The notes: generated by a model from the letters alone, not told the origin. Counted from the stretch's first letter, positions 13,095 through 21,323 are shown. The stretch: DNA of 37,138 bases from JAZDOT01 sp043798355 (GCA_043798355.1 JAZDOT010000024.1:1-37138); one strand, 5' to 3'. Numbers and translations are program-made.

Positions 13095-14744
13095 TCAACT
13101 CGCCAGGTGCAGCGCACTCTGCAGCCGCGTGAAGAACGTGCCCCCGTTTTCTGCGTTTTGCTTTTCCTGTTCTCTGCGCAGATCCCGCAGCGCATCGCGG
13201 GCTTTCTCGTACTGCGGGTTGAGTTCCAGGCTGTGGGCGAATGCTTGCTCCGCTTCTGCAGGATTCCCGAGCGCTTTCTGGCACAGGCCGATGTTATACG
13301 ATGTCGTTGCGGACTGCTCCCGCTCCCCCGAGCGCTGATAGAAGGGGAGCGCTTCCGCATAGGATCCGTTCTTGTGGAGCGCATAGGCGATCCAGAAGTC
13401 GAAGTCGTACTCGCGGAAGTGATCGAACGTCTGTCCCTTCATCCATGCCTGCGCGGCGCGGCCGTACTCCCCGTTCTCGCAGAGACAGTGCCCGAGACGG
13501 TAGCTGAGCCATGTGTCGTAGGGGCGGAGCATGAGCGCGCGTTCGTAGAAGCGGATGGCGGTGCGATGATCGGAGACCTCTTCGAATTTTCTCCCTGCAG
13601 CGTAGAGGTCGCTCCCGAGCACGTTGTCATTGTGGGTGACGAAGAGTGAGGTGAAGAGGTCTGCCAGTGTTTCGCTTTTCCTCTTTTCGATGAGGAGGGT
13701 CTGCACGGAAAGATTCGGGTCAGTGGTTTGCGTCACGGAGCAGCCGAGTTTTTCCGCGAGGAGAGCGAGGAGGGGGAAATTGAGACTGTGCGCGAAGGAG
13801 TTGCCGTGGATAGAGGGTTCGCATGCGCGTTCCCCCTCCATGTAAGACGCATCGGCATATCCCTTGTCGGTGATCAGGAGGATGCCGCCGGGGAGCAGGG
13901 AAGGCAGGGTTCCCTGGATGTTTGCGAAGGATCCGCGGGGGTAGAGGATGGTGGCGACGGGGAAATCCTTCGCCCCCTCGCGCACCACTTCCTCATGGAG
14001 AGGATCACTGAAGAAGCCCTCGCGAAGATCGTGCCAGTGGATCTCCTCATTGAGATTCTCCGTGATGGTCTCGCCCACAGGATGCTTGACGTAGCGCTCT
14101 GCATAGTCCTGTTTGTTCTCGAGGCTCTCGGGCACTTTGAGGGAGAGGCGCACGTGTTTCTCTTCGAGAGTGTCGCCCGTCTTCCGAATGACCGATGTCG
14201 GGAGGCAGCAGTGCACGTAGTTGCCGATGGTGGCGGTGAGAGGCGGGAGCGGGACGGTTTCTCCGTCCGGGAACAGCCGCATCGTCTGTGGCCTGGTGGC
14301 ATCGAGGAGGGCGAAATGAAGAATCCCTTCCTCTGCGAGGGCTCCCAGTGCGGGATTGCACGCGGCATCGTGGATGTTCTCTTCGGAGAAATCCGTGCAC
14401 TCGTAGTGCAGGCGATCTGCAAGCCTTGTACCGGCTTCCGCATCTACGTCCCGAAAGCAGCGGATAAAATTGATGGCGAAGAGGCCGAGGCCGCAGGCGA
14501 TTTCAATGACCGCAATGGGATCGGTCGGCGAGAGCGTGCCCTCCTCCTCCATGCGGAGAGCCGCTCTGTGCACGAGGGCGGCATTCTGCCGTGCGGCGGC
14601 GGAATTGCAGGTGATCTGGTAGGGGACTTCACCCTTGAGCCATGCCTTATTGCCCCGTTCCTGGAAGTAGCGGGAGTGGATTTTCCACTTGAGCGAGCGG
14701 TCGTACGGTGTTTCTTCTTCGAGGAGGATATAAGTATCCGGCAT
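13095..14744 (-). CDS. SAM-dependent methyltransferase with C-terminal TPR repeats
   Basis: A 549-aa protein. The N-terminal about 330 residues look like a Rossmann-type SAM-dependent methyltransferase, with motif I VIEIACGLGLFAINFI near residue 75 and an acidic patch YECTDFSEENI further on; the general layout recalls MidA/NDUFAF7-type enzymes, but this is a weak match. From about residue 380 it carries four or so TPR units (for example YAAGRKFEEVSDHRTAIRFYERAL, AEQAFAHSLELNPQYEKAR), which usually bind proteins. I prefer ATG 14744; a second ATG lies 11 codons upstream inside a TGCTACAAT promoter box. The target is unknown. Confidence 0.78.
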   Translation of the reverse strand: MPDTYILLEEETPYDRSLKWKIHSRYFQERGNKAWLKGEVPYQITCNSAAARQNAALVHRAALRMEEEGTLSPTDPIAVIEIACGLGLFAINFIRCFRDVDAEAGTRLADRLHYECTDFSEENIHDAACNPALGALAEEGILHFALLDATRPQTMRLFPDGETVPLPPLTATIGNYVHCCLPTSVIRKTGDTLEEKHVRLSLKVPESLENKQDYAERYVKHPVGETITENLNEEIHWHDLREGFFSDPLHEEVVREGAKDFPVATILYPRGSFANIQGTLPSLLPGGILLITDKGYADASYMEGERACEPSIHGNSFAHSLNFPLLALLAEKLGCSVTQTTDPNLSVQTLLIEKRKSETLADLFTSLFVTHNDNVLGSDLYAAGRKFEEVSDHRTAIRFYERALMLRPYDTWLSYRLGHCLCENGEYGRAAQAWMKGQTFDHFREYDFDFWIAYALHKNGSYAEALPFYQRSGEREQSATTSYNIGLCQKALGNPAEAEQAFAHSLELNPQYEKARDALRDLRREQEKQNAENGGTFFTRLQSALHLAS

Positions 14745-14828
14745 AGGGAGTGGGTATGAATCAGGGTATTGTAGCATTTTTCTTGGGGATTGGTTAGGGT
14801 TGCTCTCGCGCCGAAGCCAAAAAAAGTG

Positions 14829-14840
14829 TATACTATCCTG
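14829..14840 (+). promoter_or_regulatory. -10 box giving leaderless pilin-operon mRNA
   Basis: TATACT followed by exactly 6 nt and ATG 14841. It sets the start of the three-gene operon. Confidence 0.65.
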
Positions 14841-15218
14841 ATGATTTTATTTCGCAGACTTGCGGCTTCTCTGGGATTCCTCCTCGTCATTTTCCCTGTT
14901 TCTGCAGTGGCGGTGAAGCAGACCATGTCGAACGTGACTATTCTCGAACCGCTGAACGGATCGACGACTGACATCGCCATCAGGCCGGATTCGATTTTCG
15001 ACTACCTCAACTCCGGTCTCCAGATGTTCCTCAATATCGCGGTCGGGATCGTGCTCCTGTGGTTCCTCCTCGCGGGAACGGTCTACGTGATCTCAGGGGG
15101 CAATGCTTCCCAAGAATCCACTGCAAAAGACCACATGATATCTGCCATGATCGGTCTCCTCCTCCTCGTCTTCTTCGGCGCCATCCTGCGGTTCCTGAAC
15201 TCCGATTTCTTCGTGTGA
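14841..15218 (+). CDS. T4SS-pilin-like small membrane protein (1 of 3)
   Basis: A 125-aa protein with a signal-like N-terminus (LAASLGFLLVIFPVSAVAV), a short exposed part and two membrane helices (MFLNIAVGIVLLWFLLAGTVYV and MIGLLLLVFFGAILRFL) around the loop ISGGNASQESTAKDHM. This two-helix design with a small polar loop is that of VirB2/TrbC-like pilins (PF18895-type T4SS_pilin). It opens an operon with the next two genes. The start is fixed by the -10 box; an earlier in-frame near-ATG codon is not needed. Confidence 0.75.
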   Translation: MILFRRLAASLGFLLVIFPVSAVAVKQTMSNVTILEPLNGSTTDIAIRPDSIFDYLNSGLQMFLNIAVGIVLLWFLLAGTVYVISGGNASQESTAKDHMISAMIGLLLLVFFGAILRFLNSDFFV

Positions 15219-15223
15219 TTTCC

Positions 15224-15856
15224 ATGAAATCCCTGTTCTTCTCCATCTTCGGGATCCTCCTCGTTCTTCCCTTTGCAGCATTCGCTGCGGCGGATCCGTG
15301 CCTGCTCATCGGGAGCCGCTGCGGTCCTTCCCTTGCGGGAATTTACGGGACTGCCGGTTCCATGGGGCTGAGAGAGTGGGCTGCCGTCATCATGGTCGGC
15401 GTCGCCTCCGGTCTCTCCATCATCTTCATCGTCGTCGGTGCCCTGCAGATGCTCATCGCCTTCGGGGACGATGCCAAGGTGCAGCGTGGCAAGACCTCCG
15501 TCCTGTATGCGCTCGCGGGGATGTTCCTCGTCATGGTGTCCCAGAACATCATAGGGTATGTCGCGGGCATGGCTTCTTTCCATGGGGTCGGGAGTACGAC
15601 GGGATTCTCGGTTCCACAGATGACTACCGGTGAACTCATCACATCAGTCATGAAATTTGCCGTGGATATTATGTGGAATATCTTCAACAGCGTTTTCATC
15701 CTCGTTTTGATCGTCGCCGGTTTCCGCATGGTCTTCGCGCGCGGGGTGGCGGATGAATTCAACAAGGCCAAGAACATGTTCCTCTGGGCGCTCGTCGCTG
15801 CCGTCGTCATCAACCTTGCCACCACGCTCGTGAATATCGTTCTCAATCTCTTCTGA
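15224..15856 (+). CDS. T4SS-pilin-like membrane protein, double-length (2 of 3)
   Basis: A 210-aa membrane protein with a signal peptide (MKSLFFSIFGILLVLPFAAFAA) and four further hydrophobic segments arranged as two helix pairs, each resembling the small pilin-like proteins beside it (IIFIVVGALQMLIAFGDDAK and ILVLIVAGFRMVFARGVADE are equivalent). It looks like an internal duplication of the pilin unit. It starts 5 bp after the previous stop, and its stop shares a base with the next ATG. Confidence 0.72.
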   Translation: MKSLFFSIFGILLVLPFAAFAAADPCLLIGSRCGPSLAGIYGTAGSMGLREWAAVIMVGVASGLSIIFIVVGALQMLIAFGDDAKVQRGKTSVLYALAGMFLVMVSQNIIGYVAGMASFHGVGSTTGFSVPQMTTGELITSVMKFAVDIMWNIFNSVFILVLIVAGFRMVFARGVADEFNKAKNMFLWALVAAVVINLATTLVNIVLNLF

Positions 15857-16221
15857 TGCTGCTGCTCTCCTTCATCGGCCGCACGATCTTCTCCGTGGAG
15901 AGCGCGTTCGCCATCTCCGTCCACAGCGCATTTGAGGAATTCTGCGGTATCATCAGCTCCGGCGACTGCGATGCGGATGCGAATCTCCTGAAGGCGGCTG
16001 CTTTTAACGTGGGGAACTTTTTCGCGGGCCTGGTTTCTTCGGTCGCCGTTCTCGTCATCATCTACGCCTCCATCAGGATGATCATGTCCGGCGGGACTGA
16101 TCAGGGGAAAGAAGAGGCGAAGAAGATCCTCATTGTCGCCATCACGGGACTCATCCTCGCGCTCGCCGCGGAGTCCGTCATTCTCTTCGTGGGGAACTTT
16201 ATCTATCACATTACTCCGTAA
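15856..16221 (+). CDS. T4SS-pilin-like small membrane protein (3 of 3)
   Basis: A 121-aa protein with a signal peptide, a short cysteine-containing segment (EEFCGIISSGDCDADAN) and two membrane helices around IRMIMSGGTDQGKEEAKK, the classic loop of VirB2/TrbC-like pilins. ATG overlaps the previous TGA by one base, so translation is coupled. With the VirB4 ATPase at 22478-24745 it suggests a reduced type IV secretion or pilus-like machine. Confidence 0.78.
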   Translation: MLLLSFIGRTIFSVESAFAISVHSAFEEFCGIISSGDCDADANLLKAAAFNVGNFFAGLVSSVAVLVIIYASIRMIMSGGTDQGKEEAKKILIVAITGLILALAAESVILFVGNFIYHITP

Positions 16222-16222
16222 T

Positions 16223-16266
16223 GTAGGGCTAAGGCTAGGGTTAGGGTTAGGGTTAGGGTTAGGGTG
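16223..16266. repeat. telomere-like GGGTTA hexamer repeat
   Basis: Five or so GGGTTA units preceded by GGGCTA/GGCTA variants lie between the pilin operon and metG. The G-rich strand could fold into a quadruplex on the plus strand upstream of metG. Confidence 0.85.
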
Positions 16267-16314
16267 GGATGCTTACGGTGAAAGGTAGCGGTTTCGCAGG
16301 GGTCGTCTTTGCGC

Positions 16315-16326
16315 TAGGCTGCGTGT
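16315..16326 (+). promoter_or_regulatory. -10 box giving leaderless metG mRNA
   Basis: TAGGCT followed by exactly 6 nt and GTG 16327. Confidence 0.5.
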
Positions 16327-17853
16327 GTGAAACGGCAGTACGTTACGACGGCCATCGATTATCCGAATGCTCCGCGTCCCCACATGGGGCAGGCGCTTGA
16401 GAAGATCCTCGCAGATGTTGTTGCGCGATGGTTTCGGCTGCGTGGGGACACCGTTCGTTTTCAGATCGGCACGGACGAGCATGGAGTGAAAATCCAGCGG
16501 AAGGCGGAGCAGGAGGGACTCACTCCGCAGAAGCTCGTTGACCGGAATGTGCCGAATTACATCGCTCTCTACGACCACCTCGGTATCTCATACGATCCGC
16601 CGTTCATCCGCACGACAGACCGCTCCCGCCACTGGCCGACCGTGCAGGCGCTCTGGAAGAAGCTCGCGTCCGCAGGCGTTCTCGAGAAGCGGACGTACAC
16701 CGGGCTCTACTGTCAGGGGTGCGAGCGGTTCATGACGAAGCGCGATCTTCAGGACGGCAAGTGCCCGGACCACCAGGCGGCCCCGGAGGAAGTCAGCGAA
16801 GAGAACTACTTCTTTCTCCTCAGCAGAGAGACTCAGTGGCTGAAGAGCCTATTAACCAAAAAGAAAGGCGGGTACACCATCGTTCCCGCATCCCGGGCGC
16901 AGGAAACGCTTTCCCTGATCGATCAGGGACTGGAGGACGTGTCTTTCTCCCGGCCGAAATCCAGCCTGTCCTGGGGGGTCCCGGTTCCGGGTGACGAGAA
17001 TCAGGTCATGTACGTCTGGTGCGATGCACTCACGAACTACATTTCGGGATTGGGACTCCTCACCGACCACGCGGAGTCGCAGTGGTGGGATGATGCCGAG
17101 GTGACTCATGTCATCGGCAAAGATATCGCGCGGTTTCATGCCCTCTTCTGGCCCGCGATGTTGAAATATGCGGGAGTCCGTACGCCCGACCGCCTCCTCA
17201 TTCACGGGTTCCTCACGAGTGATGGGCAGAAAATGAGCAAAACAACAGGCAACGTCGTCGATCCGGAAGAGGTGCTCAAGAAATTCGGGGGCAACCCCGA
17301 TCCGCTGCGGTTCTACCTCAGTCACGAGATCCCGGTCGGCAATGACGGGGATTTCTCATGGAAGAGGATTGAGGAGTTGTACGATGCCGTGCTTCGCAAC
17401 AAGCTGGGCAATCTCCTCAACCGCGTTTTGGTTCTGCTCCGCAAGGAGGGGAGCTCGCTCGGAGGATTCGGGAAGGATCCCATCGGCAGTGCGTGGAAGG
17501 GGTACGAGAAGGCCATGGATGAGTTCCGCCTTTCTGATGGTATCGCTGAGGCATTGAAGATCGTTGTGGGAGCGAATGAGTACATCGATGCACGCAAAGT
17601 GTGGGCACTGCCCAAGGAGGAGAAAGGCAAGGAACTTTCCAATCTCGCAGAACGTCTCCGCCATATTGCTCTGCTTCTCCTTCCGTTCATTCCGCAGACT
17701 GCACAGGAAATTTCCCGTCAGCTCTCCGTTCCGTATGCGGAGAAAATGTTCGGGAATGATTTTGTCATCACGAACGATATGAAGAATTGGGGTGGTATGA
17801 AGGAGTGGAAGAGGGTAGGGGAGCCGAATATTCTGTTCGCGCCGCTGCAGTAA
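16327..17853 (+). CDS. metG: methionyl-tRNA synthetase
   Basis: A 508-aa class I aminoacyl-tRNA synthetase that charges tRNA-Met. Motifs are YPNAPRPHMGQ (12-22), GTDEHG, a zinc-type knuckle CQGCERF...CPDH, WCDALTNYISG and KMSKT (302-306). The HIGH signature reads HMGQ: the second histidine, which contacts ATP, is replaced by Gln. It lacks the C-terminal tRNA-binding extension, as many short bacterial forms do. The start is GTG, set by a -10 box 6 nt upstream. The stop codon TAA lies inside the terminal inverted repeat of the element that follows. Confidence 0.95.
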   Translation: MKRQYVTTAIDYPNAPRPHMGQALEKILADVVARWFRLRGDTVRFQIGTDEHGVKIQRKAEQEGLTPQKLVDRNVPNYIALYDHLGISYDPPFIRTTDRSRHWPTVQALWKKLASAGVLEKRTYTGLYCQGCERFMTKRDLQDGKCPDHQAAPEEVSEENYFFLLSRETQWLKSLLTKKKGGYTIVPASRAQETLSLIDQGLEDVSFSRPKSSLSWGVPVPGDENQVMYVWCDALTNYISGLGLLTDHAESQWWDDAEVTHVIGKDIARFHALFWPAMLKYAGVRTPDRLLIHGFLTSDGQKMSKTTGNVVDPEEVLKKFGGNPDPLRFYLSHEIPVGNDGDFSWKRIEELYDAVLRNKLGNLLNRVLVLLRKEGSSLGGFGKDPIGSAWKGYEKAMDEFRLSDGIAEALKIVVGANEYIDARKVWALPKEEKGKELSNLAERLRHIALLLLPFIPQTAQEISRQLSVPYAEKMFGNDFVITNDMKNWGGMKEWKRVGEPNILFAPLQ

Positions 17854-18012
17854 TTGCCTCACCCCCCTTCCCCCTCTCCCATGCCACTCCTCACGCCGCG
17901 GGAGAGGGGGAGACAGTTTGCGAGAGCAAAAGGGAACAACGTCGAAGCGACACCCCTCTCCGCGTGGGCAGGCGGAGTTGGCTTCGGAGAGGGGTCGGGG
18001 GTGAGGCAATTA
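17851..18012. mobile_element. MITE-like 162-bp element with terminal inverted repeats
   Basis: TAATTGCCTCACCCCC (17851-17866) and its exact complement GGGGGTGAGGCAATTA (17997-18012) bound a segment with nested palindromes (CCCCTCTCCC ... GGGAGAGGGG and a second CCCCTCTCC ... GGAGAGGGG). It has no coding capacity. It abuts metG so closely that it supplies its stop codon. Together with the following bases up to 18161 this is a 308-bp stretch without a gene. Confidence 0.65.
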
Positions 18013-18148
18013 TTGGGATTGCGGGCAATTCATTTGAGTGGTGCGTGTGATGCTTGTAGAATGCTTCTGCTCTCACAAGCACACCCGGATGCGAAATGCT
18101 GAAGGACGCGGCGAGGGGAGCACGGTTTCTATTCTTTCCCCCTATTTT

Positions 18149-18161
18149 TATGTTCGATCCC
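18149..18161 (+). promoter_or_regulatory. -10 box giving leaderless mRNA
   Basis: TATGTT followed by 7 nt and ATG 18162. It supports the short form of the Pur-alpha-like protein. Confidence 0.5.
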
Positions 18162-18455
18162 ATGGCAGACCTCACCGGAGGAGCGACGGATGACGATACG
18201 GCAGCGGCGGCATCCCAGCCCCGCAGAGCCCCTTCTGCAGGTGCTAGAGGAGGCAGCTTCGCGGACGAAGTGCACTCCATTAGCATCCACGCCAAGCAGC
18301 GCACGTTCTACATCGATCTCAAGAAGTCCGGCAACGGCTACTTCTTCAAGGTCTCCGAGAAGTCCCGCGGCGGTCAGAAGACGACCATCATGTTCGACGC
18401 CGAGGATCTCGACCAGTTCATCGCGGCGTTCCAGGAGATGAAGACGAAGCTCTGA
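18162..18455 (+). CDS. Pur-alpha-like (DUF3276/PC4-like) nucleic-acid-binding protein
   Basis: A 97-aa protein with a low-complexity N-terminus (1-30) and one compact PUR repeat (about 31-97: EVHSISIHAKQRTFYIDLKK, YFFKVSEKSRG, TTIMFDAEDLDQFIAAFQEM). Family members bind single-stranded DNA/RNA as dimers. The frame is open upstream to 18096, but ATG 18162 lies 7 nt after a -10 box and removes a non-conserved hydrophobic stretch. Its 3' end overlaps the convergent SLH gene by 82 bp. Confidence 0.85.
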   Translation: MADLTGGATDDDTAAAASQPRRAPSAGARGGSFADEVHSISIHAKQRTFYIDLKKSGNGYFFKVSEKSRGGQKTTIMFDAEDLDQFIAAFQEMKTKL

Positions 18456-20035
18456 GAGGACGCCGAGGATTCCGAAGAAACCGAGGATGCCGAGGAGGAT
18501 AAGGAAATTCCTTCGCCCGGGATGACCTCGCCGTTCAGGCGCGGGTTGCCCTCCATGAGCATCTGGACGATTTTCGCTGCTTCGGCGCGCGTCATGGATC
18601 GTTCCGGACGGAAGGTTCCGTCCCCGTACCCTTCGATCACGCCGAGTCGCGTCCCCTCATCCACATACGGTCTGAACCACGCGTCCGCCGGGACATCGGC
18701 GAATGACCGTTCGCCGATCTGTGTTTCCGGCGGGGGGATGTCCGCAGTGCGCAGCAGCATCTTCAGGGCTTCTGCGCGATTCACAGGGACAGCGGGGCGG
18801 AATGTGCCGTCGCTGTATCCCTCAATGATATCCAGACGCGCGGCCGTAAAGATCACGCGGCGCCGTTGCCGCTGTGCGTCCTGTTCGTGTTCACGGGGGA
18901 TCGCCGAGACATCACGGAAGAGGATGGTTGATCCCGTTCCTCCGGTCCCAGAATCGAGGGGGCGGCAGCTGCTCAGGAGTGCGATTTTCAAGAGTTCAAA
19001 GCGACTGATTTCCCGGTCGGGGAGGAACGGCCGAACGGGTCCGTTGCCGTACCCTTCTACGATGCGGGTGTACTCCGGCAGCACCTTCGTCCTATGGAGG
19101 TGCAGGATGTACTCCTCGGCCCAATGATTTTCGATATCCGGGAATGTAAAAATCGGATCGACGTAGAGAAGACATACGTTCTCCTCCGGGTCCGTTCCCT
19201 GCGCTACTTCCGTCCCGTCATCGATGCCGTCCCCGTCCGTATCTGCCCTGTTCGGGTTCGTGCCCCTGGTGAATTCCTGGAGGTTCGTGAGCCCGTCGCC
19301 GTCGTTGTCCTGCGATGCATCTGACGCATTATTGGCTGAGAGACCGTGTTCCTGCTCGTACTCATCGGGGAGGCCGTCCCTGTCCGCATCCGCTCTGTAC
19401 ACCGCACTGAGCGGGAACGGGTCGTCAAGATCGTTGAAGCCGTCCCCGTCCGTATCGGCCCTGTTCGGGTTCGTGCCCCTGGTGAATTCCTGGAGGTTCG
19501 TGAGCCCGTCGCCGTCGTTGTCCTGCGATGCATCTGACGCATTATTGGCCGAGAGACCGTGTTCCTGCTCGTACTCATCGGGGAGGCCGTCCCTGTCCGC
19601 ATCTGCTCTGTACATCGCACTGAGCGGGAACGGGTCGTCGAGATCATTGAAGCCGTCCCCGTCCGTATCGGGATTCGCAATATCGGTCCCGCGCTTCCAC
19701 TCCTCGCCGTTGATCAGGCCATCCCCGTCGAGGTCGTAGGTGAAATCGTCCTTGCGATCGAACGGGTCGCGGTGCGCCGCGATCTCCGATCCATCCGCCT
19801 CTCCTCCTCCATCCATATCCGCATTGAAGGGATCCGTTTCCCCGCTGTCCACGATGCCGTTGCCGTTGGAATCTTCCTGGGCGTCCGTCAGTCCGTCTCC
19901 ATCAGAATCCATCGGCGTTGCGGTCGGCAGGATACTACTTGCGGCCGTCAGACTGCAGGAAAGTATGAGACTGAGGAGGACGGAAAGGAGGAGCTGCACG
20001 GGACAGAGTATGACAAGGCGATCAGCGTTCGTCAT
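18374..20035 (-). CDS. SLH-domain surface protein with calcium-binding thrombospondin-3-like repeats
   Basis: A 553-aa exported protein. The N-terminus has a signal peptide (QLLLSVLLSLILSCSLTAASS). About residues 35-300 hold repeated acidic loops (DSDGDGLTD, DTDGDGFNDLDDPFP, DNDGDGLTNLQEF) of the thrombospondin type 3/EF-hand-like class that bind calcium. A 71-residue block is tandemly duplicated. Residues about 300-500 are three SLH domains (VEGYGNGPVRPF, IEGYSDGTFRPAVPVNRAEA, IEGYGDGTFRPERSMTRAEA), which attach proteins to cell-wall polymers. The Ser-rich tail comes from a nonamer DNA repeat. ATG 20035 overlaps the fmt stop as ATGA, so it is translationally coupled to fmt. Likely an S-layer or surface protein. 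Confidence 0.9.
   Translation of the reverse strand: MTNADRLVILCPVQLLLSVLLSLILSCSLTAASSILPTATPMDSDGDGLTDAQEDSNGNGIVDSGETDPFNADMDGGGEADGSEIAAHRDPFDRKDDFTYDLDGDGLINGEEWKRGTDIANPDTDGDGFNDLDDPFPLSAMYRADADRDGLPDEYEQEHGLSANNASDASQDNDGDGLTNLQEFTRGTNPNRADTDGDGFNDLDDPFPLSAVYRADADRDGLPDEYEQEHGLSANNASDASQDNDGDGLTNLQEFTRGTNPNRADTDGDGIDDGTEVAQGTDPEENVCLLYVDPIFTFPDIENHWAEEYILHLHRTKVLPEYTRIVEGYGNGPVRPFLPDREISRFELLKIALLSSCRPLDSGTGGTGSTILFRDVSAIPREHEQDAQRQRRRVIFTAARLDIIEGYSDGTFRPAVPVNRAEALKMLLRTADIPPPETQIGERSFADVPADAWFRPYVDEGTRLGVIEGYGDGTFRPERSMTRAEAAKIVQMLMEGNPRLNGEVIPGEGISLSSSASSVSSESSASSQSFVFISWNAAMNWSRSSASNMMVVF
18456..18503. repeat. nonamer repeat (GAGGATGCC-type) in the SLH gene tail
   Basis: Units GAGGACGCC, GAGGATTCC, GAAGAAACC, GAGGATGCC and GAGGAGGAT with a 9-bp period encode a Ser-rich stretch on the minus strand. 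It is related to the repeat after ruvB. Confidence 0.8.
19226..19651 (-). repeat. tandem duplication of a 213-bp unit in the SLH protein gene
   Basis: Two nearly identical 213-bp units (19226-19438, 19439-19651) encode 71 residues each, followed by the beginning of a third at 19652. Only a handful of bases differ, so the duplication is recent or is being homogenised. Confidence 0.9.
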
Positions 20036-20916
20036 CCTCGCTTCGCATGACCTCGCATCCACTCCGCCCCCGTCACCGGTTTCTTCCCTGCGGTCTGCAG
20101 TCTGGTGATGAAGAGAGTTGTTCCCTTCGCGCAGGGGAGGGGATAAGAGGCGGGAGTTTCCATGAGTGCTGTAGTGAGGAGCTTCACCGTCGTCCCGTTG
20201 ATGACGCACGTCACCCCCGGCCACGGCGTGAGGGCGCGCACGCGGCGATCGATTTCTTCGGCAGTCATCGTTTCCGGGTTCACTTCCCCGTCTTTGCGCG
20301 AGAGCTTGCGGCAGACCGTTATTTTAGATTTGTCCTGCTCTTGCGGATGGAGCGGAGCCTTCAGTGTCTCCACGAGGAGACGCGCTCCCTCGATCGCGAG
20401 GCGGCCAGAGAGCGTTTGTGCGGTCTCGCGCGCTGCAATCGTGATCCTTGATTGGGCAAGCACCGATCCGGCATCCAGCTCCCGTACCATGTTCTGGATG
20501 GTGACGCCGGTGACCGCGTCTCCCGCGAGGAGCGCATGCTGAATGGGGGAAGCTCCGCGCCAGCGTGGCAGCAGCGAAGCGTGAACGTTCACCGGAGCGA
20601 TTGTGGGGAGATCCAAAATTGCTTGTTTGAGGAGTTGGCCGTAGGCAACGACGACGAGAAAGTTGCAGCTTGTGGCTTTTAGCATTTGGCTTGTAGCTTG
20701 GTCGTTGATGTTTTCGGGTTGGATGAGCGGGAGATGGAGTTCTTGAGCGGCGAGTTTGACGGGGGGAGGCGTGAGAATCTGGTGGCGGCCGACGGGTTTG
20801 TCCGGCTGCGTGATGACGAGCTCGATTTTGAATGCCGGGTCGGCAGCGAGGGCCTTGAGCGACGGGATCGCGAAGGCGGGGGTGCCGCAGAAGACGATGG
20901 AGAGGGGATTGGCCAC
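20032..20916 (-). CDS. fmt: methionyl-tRNA formyltransferase
   Basis: A 294-aa enzyme that formylates initiator Met-tRNA using 10-formyl-tetrahydrofolate. The catalytic Asn-His-Asp set is visible: N110 and H112 in NVHASLLPRWRGASPIQ, and D148 in RELDAG; N-terminal FCGTPAFA is typical. The start is GTG, 7 nt after a TACACT box. Residues about 71-85 come from an inserted heptamer tract, in frame, in a surface loop before LVVVAYGQ. The stop overlaps the SLH gene start. Short overall, but both domains appear present. Confidence 0.95.
   Translation of the reverse strand: MANPLSIVFCGTPAFAIPSLKALAADPAFKIELVITQPDKPVGRHQILTPPPVKLAAQELHLPLIQPENINDQATSQMLKATSCNFLVVVAYGQLLKQAILDLPTIAPVNVHASLLPRWRGASPIQHALLAGDAVTGVTIQNMVRELDAGSVLAQSRITIAARETAQTLSGRLAIEGARLLVETLKAPLHPQEQDKSKITVCRKLSRKDGEVNPETMTAEEIDRRVRALTPWPGVTCVINGTTVKLLTTALMETPASYPLPCAKGTTLFITRLQTAGKKPVTGAEWMRGHAKRG
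20667..20701. repeat. heptamer repeat (AGCTTGT-type) inside fmt
   Basis: AGCTTGT, GGCTTTT, AGCATTT, GGCTTGT and AGCTTGG make five 7-bp units, encoding ATSQMLKATSC-like peptide in Fmt. Confidence 0.75.
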
Positions 20917-20929
20917 GGTGGATAGTGTA
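20917..20929 (-). promoter_or_regulatory. -10 box giving leaderless fmt mRNA
   Basis: TACACT (20929-20924) followed by 7 nt and GTG. Confidence 0.5.
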
Positions 20930-20939
20930 CTTTAGTGGA

Positions 20940-20983
20940 GAGTTAACTGTTAACAGTTAACTGTTGACCGTTAACCATTAACA
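20940..20983. repeat. heptamer repeat (GTTAACT-type) between fmt and rbfA
   Basis: GTTAACT, GTTAACA, GTTAACT, GTTGACC, GTTAACC, ATTAACA. The last units place a TTAACA (20978-20983) 18 bp before the rbfA -10 box, so the repeat may donate the -35 element. Confidence 0.85.
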
Positions 20984-21001
20984 ACGAACGACAAATAGGT
21001 T

Positions 21002-21014
21002 TACTATTTATTCA
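21002..21014 (+). promoter_or_regulatory. -10 box giving leaderless rbfA mRNA
   Basis: TACTAT followed by 7 nt and ATG 21015. Confidence 0.55.
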
Positions 21015-21323
21015 ATGTCGAAACGTCCTCAAATGCTCGCCTCGGTCATCCGACAGGCTATAGCCCCCATTCTCCGGGAGTGCCCGCCGGAGTGCGGTAT
21101 CGTCGCCATCACGGAGGTCGAGGTTTCTCCGGATTTCGCGTATGCCACTCTCCTCATCAATAGCAGCGGTGACGAGAAAGCAGCGTTGCGGTTTTTCGAG
21201 CAGCACGGGAAACAGCTCCAGCGCTCACTGGCTGGGCTCGAAACGCACCACACGCCGCACCTTCGCTTCCGCATTGATCCGCGGGGGGAACGGGGGAGGA
21301 GAATTGATGAGTTATTGCGATAG
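21015..21323 (+). CDS. rbfA: 30S ribosome-binding factor RbfA
   Basis: A 102-aa KH-fold protein that helps 16S rRNA 5'-end maturation and 30S assembly. Visible family stretches are MLASVIRQAIAPIL, IVAITEVEVSPDFAYATLL and PHLRFRIDPRGERGRRIDELL. Length is slightly short for the family because the C-terminal tail is missing. It is followed about 110 bp later by an NrnA-type gene, the order rbfA-nrnA being common in bacteria. Confidence 0.92.
   Translation: MSKRPQMLASVIRQAIAPILRECPPECGIVAITEVEVSPDFAYATLLINSSGDEKAALRFFEQHGKQLQRSLAGLETHHTPHLRFRIDPRGERGRRIDELLR

Noticed and set aside
13728..14759. A 343-codon plus-strand frame opposite the methyltransferase-TPR gene
   Set aside because: Shadow of a GC-rich gene; no recognisable domain, while the minus strand shows clear methyltransferase and TPR motifs.
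16223..16266. Telomere-like GGGTTA repeats as a chromosome end
   Set aside because: The tract is internal, short and flanked by normal genes on both sides; similar 6-7-bp tracts occur at many places in the window.
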